Source: Hemibagrus wyckioides (Eukaryota > Chordata > Actinopteri > Siluriformes > Bagridae). From it: DNA of 64,000 nucleotides. The notes below the pieces were generated by a model, which worked only from the letters and a program-made list of their open reading frames with translations, had not been told where the DNA came from and did not search any database. Where the stretch lies: assembly GCF_019097595.1 (NCBI RefSeq), contig NC_080720.1, positions 17,204,352 to 17,268,351 of the forward strand. Direction: 5' to 3'. Below, one piece after another: positions 61,067 to 64,000 of the stretch; position 1 is the first letter of the stretch, and the number at the start of each line of letters is the position of its first letter. The translations under genes and the position numbers were made by a program.

Positions 61067-64000
61067 AATCTTTGGCCATGTCATGTACTTGGCATGTTAC
61101 TGTGTCATTCAACAACGGGACCGACAAAAGCTCACTTACTATTTTCTCACCATGCATGGCCCAACACATAGCCACACCAGCAGGCTATCGGGGTTTCTCC
61201 GATTGTGTGTACTATCAAGTATGCCGCCTCATGAGATGCAGAACTTTCTCAGTGAATTTGTTTGTTGTACAATTATCGGTTTTTGACTCTGTAATTCCTT
61301 CTCTTTTCAACAAAAAAGTATATAGGTTTTTCAATGCAAGTGGGATGCTTTGTCTACAGATGTCTGTGCATAAAAGTATCCAGGCTTCATACTTTTATGA
61401 GTAAGCGCCTCTGAATAGGTTACACATTAAGGATGATGCACGGCATCGACAATAGAGCAAGTGACTCCATACTTTAAGAATTCTTCTTGATATTTCTGTT
61501 GTTTCCTACTTTGATCAGACAGGGCCTTGCTCTTTTGTTGAGTAGAAGTACATGGTTCAGACAACTCAGGCAGACAATCCATAATTTCCTCAGCATTTTT
61601 AGATTATGAGATTTACAAATGTATCTGTGCTTACGGGTTCCATATGCTGTAGTGTGTTTTAGTTATTTAGCGAGCCAGTTGCCAGATGTCATATCTCACA
61701 AAATATTTAAAATGAAAGAAAAAATGAGAAAACATTTATTTGTACTGTTTATTTGTAATATTAAAAAATATTTAGTGTAATCGGAATATACTGACACTTT
61801 TTTTAAAACTCAGTTTGAGTTCTTCTGGTTTAGAGCGCAGCATGATGGCATTGGCTTTTATTTATCAAGCTAGATATTAACAAATATATTTCTAAAATTT
61901 TCATAGGGGTGTTTACACAAGAAATGTGGAATTCATTAAACTTCCGAAAAAACGTTCCTGTCCTGCATTTTTATATTGAACTATTTCCTTTTCACATTTT
62001 TTAATTAATATCTAATTCACACTTCCTGTAATTTTTCTCCACTGTCTGGAGAAAAGGTGCTTGTTATGCTGCTAAATATTTATTTTATTTTTTATTCAAA
62101 CTGATAAACTTCTGCCCCTGAGAATCTCCTTTTTTCCTCACCGTTTTGTCTTCGCACTGCACTTTCAGCTCTCTGTGAGCGTTACCTTTTATGGAGTTTT
62201 CTGGGCATCAAATCAGCAAATCAGCCGTGATGTGCAGACACTTTGCACTTTATTAATGATTGACATTTATCAGCATATGCACATGAGTACAAATAAAATA
62301 TGCTGAGATGAACCAGAACGTTTGTAAATCTGGTGAGAGATATGTGCATTAAATACCTGCTTTAATGTTTTTAGATGGCTTTGCTTTTTTTGTAAAAGCT
62401 TGTATGTGTATGTGGGTTTTTATAAGTATTTACATTGTATGTATTTTCCAGTAATTTCACAGAACTCTAGCTGAAGCAATTGTTTCAGTATGTGTTTAAA
62501 GGTTTCTATGGCATTTCAATCTACAGTATGTGCCTGCTTTGACCTTTAAAATGAATTCAAATGGATGTGGATTGTACATTATACCGGCTGTTTTGAGCAG
62601 TAACAAAATATGAAAATTATTATACAGTAAATGCCATATCTCGGATGCTCGGTTGAGTTGACATTCATGGACTGTGCCATTCCATAAGAATATGAAAAGC
62701 ACATAACTTAATTCATAAGACTTTACTGATAAAGAGTGTAAGTTACTTTAACCCTTATGATATTGTGAAGGGCAAAACCGCTGATATGGTTAGAACTGTC
62801 CACATAAATCACACAAGCATGTGTTGTGGTTTTTTCAGCTGGTTCAGATCTCTAATTTAAGGCCGCATTAACAATCTTGACATCAGGTTCAAGCTGAATA
62901 AATTCTGTATACAGCTCTCCTGCTCTAGCTTTGCTGAGAGGCTGAAATTAAATCCAAGTGCACTTTGCAGTCTGCATACTCTCTGGAGCTTCAAGAAACC
63001 CTGCATTGATTACTGAACCCTGGCACAAGCCCAGCTATAAATATGTACTTTGTTTTTATTTATCTAATTTTTTTGTAATTTATCACTCATATTAAAAAAC
63101 TTTGTTTTACAAATGCAATACAAGTTTCAACAAAACTTGTGACAAGTATTGTGCAGTTTCATCAATGCAATTTTTTTCTTTGGTTTTGTTATTTTTTCAC
63201 GACTATTAATATGTTTGCATATATAATAAGACAATGACTAAGAAAATAGTAAAACAAATCAAATAAATTTTATATTTTAAATTAAAAGCATTTGTAATAC
63301 AAAACTTTGAGCACTGGACACTCAAGTCTTCTCAACAAGCTTGCAGCTTCACTCAGGAGGATTTTCCTCACTGCTTCTCCTAAATGCAGGGATAATGTGG
63401 GTGCACTATCATGCCTGTAGCATCCATCTAAGTATGGATTAACCGTAGCAATAAATAAATAAACTTGGCCAGTCATGATGATGAGGTGTGCTGTGCCATC
63501 CAGGCATGCAGCACAGAGTATCAGGGGCTTTAATCTTTTCAAGGAACCCATTTTTCAAGTTAACACACTGCCACCACCAGCCTATAAAGTTCATATCAAA
63601 TTGCATGGCTCCATGTTGCTTGTGCCAAATTCTGATCCTTGCAGAATGATGCAAAAGGAAACCAGATTTCGTCTACCCAAACAACTTTTTCCCCCACACT
63701 TTCCAGTCCAGTTTGATGCTTCTGTGCTCACTGGAGACACGTTACTTCTTTTTGGTCAGTTGACAACTTGCTGTGATGTGAGGTGTGCTACGATAGACCA
63801 TTTGAGACCATTTCTTTAATCATCATATTCACTTGCCACTTGTTATATTCACTTGTGTTTTTTTTTTGGAATAAATACTTTAGAGAACATTTCATGAAAA
63901 TCTTAAAATACATCCTTTTGGGAGATGCTACAACCAGCATAACTAACAGCAAACGATTATGCCACAGATAAAGTCAGTCATTTTATTGATTACAACACTC

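Larger units (their letters stand above)
56298..64000. other. Non-coding stretch, probably intron of the second gene
   Basis: Apart from two SINEs, it holds poly-T/poly-A runs (56530, 59450, 59585) and AT-rich sequence. No exon was recognised. If the first exon at 53740-54094 is real, this would be part of its long first intron. Confidence 0.4.

Overview
The window looks like nuclear DNA from a ray-finned fish. It is AT-rich, microsatellite-dense and littered with teleost-type repeats: Tc1-like DNA transposons, an RTE-like LINE, hAT-type MITEs and tRNA-derived SINEs. It contains one clearly recognisable protein-coding gene with GT-AG introns. A catfish-like or other otophysan source would fit the Tc1 families, but that is only an inference.

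The central gene is a class I facilitative glucose transporter, slc2a1 (GLUT1), on the + strand in ten coding exons from 24568 to 37235. Exon lengths are 15, 96, 161, 241, 163, 188, 105, 102, 204 and 198 bp, giving 490 residues. As far as I recall, exons 2-9 have the same lengths as human SLC2A1. A 5-codon first exon lies in a GC-richer promoter/5' UTR block (about 24170-24582), followed by a 7.2-kb intron and a 3' UTR with AATAAA signals at 37967 and 39088. At the right, about 53740-54094 looks like the CpG-rich promoter and noncoding first exon of a second + strand gene whose coding exons I cannot find before 64000.

Region by region: 1-9380 is gene-free, with microsatellites, one SINE and a short Gypsy integrase relic. 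9399-9602 and 10115-12960 are two minus-strand copies of one RTE-like LINE, each bounded by an exact 17-bp target-site duplication. 13190-13613 is a Tc1 relic. 15891-18445 holds a diverged direct duplication, with a hAT-type MITE and a SINE relic between the copies. 23072-24120 is a GC-rich fold-back (long inverted repeat with a 41-bp tandem triplication in one arm) just upstream of the slc2a1 promoter. 24568-39093 is slc2a1. 39352-42703 holds a truncated Tc1 copy and a full-length Tc1 element with an intact DD34E transposase, nested inside an older Tc1-like element. 43978-47265 is SINEs and simple repeats. 49400-56300 is a patchwork of Tc1 relics, direct and inverted duplications and a hAT MITE inserted into a Tc1 terminal repeat, surrounding the second promoter. 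56300-64000 is non-coding, probably intron of that second gene.

No bacterial-style system, CRISPR array or operon is present. The most notable structures are the nested, apparently intact Tc1 element, the MITE-in-TIR insertion, and the two inverted-repeat arrangements that lie next to or around promoters.
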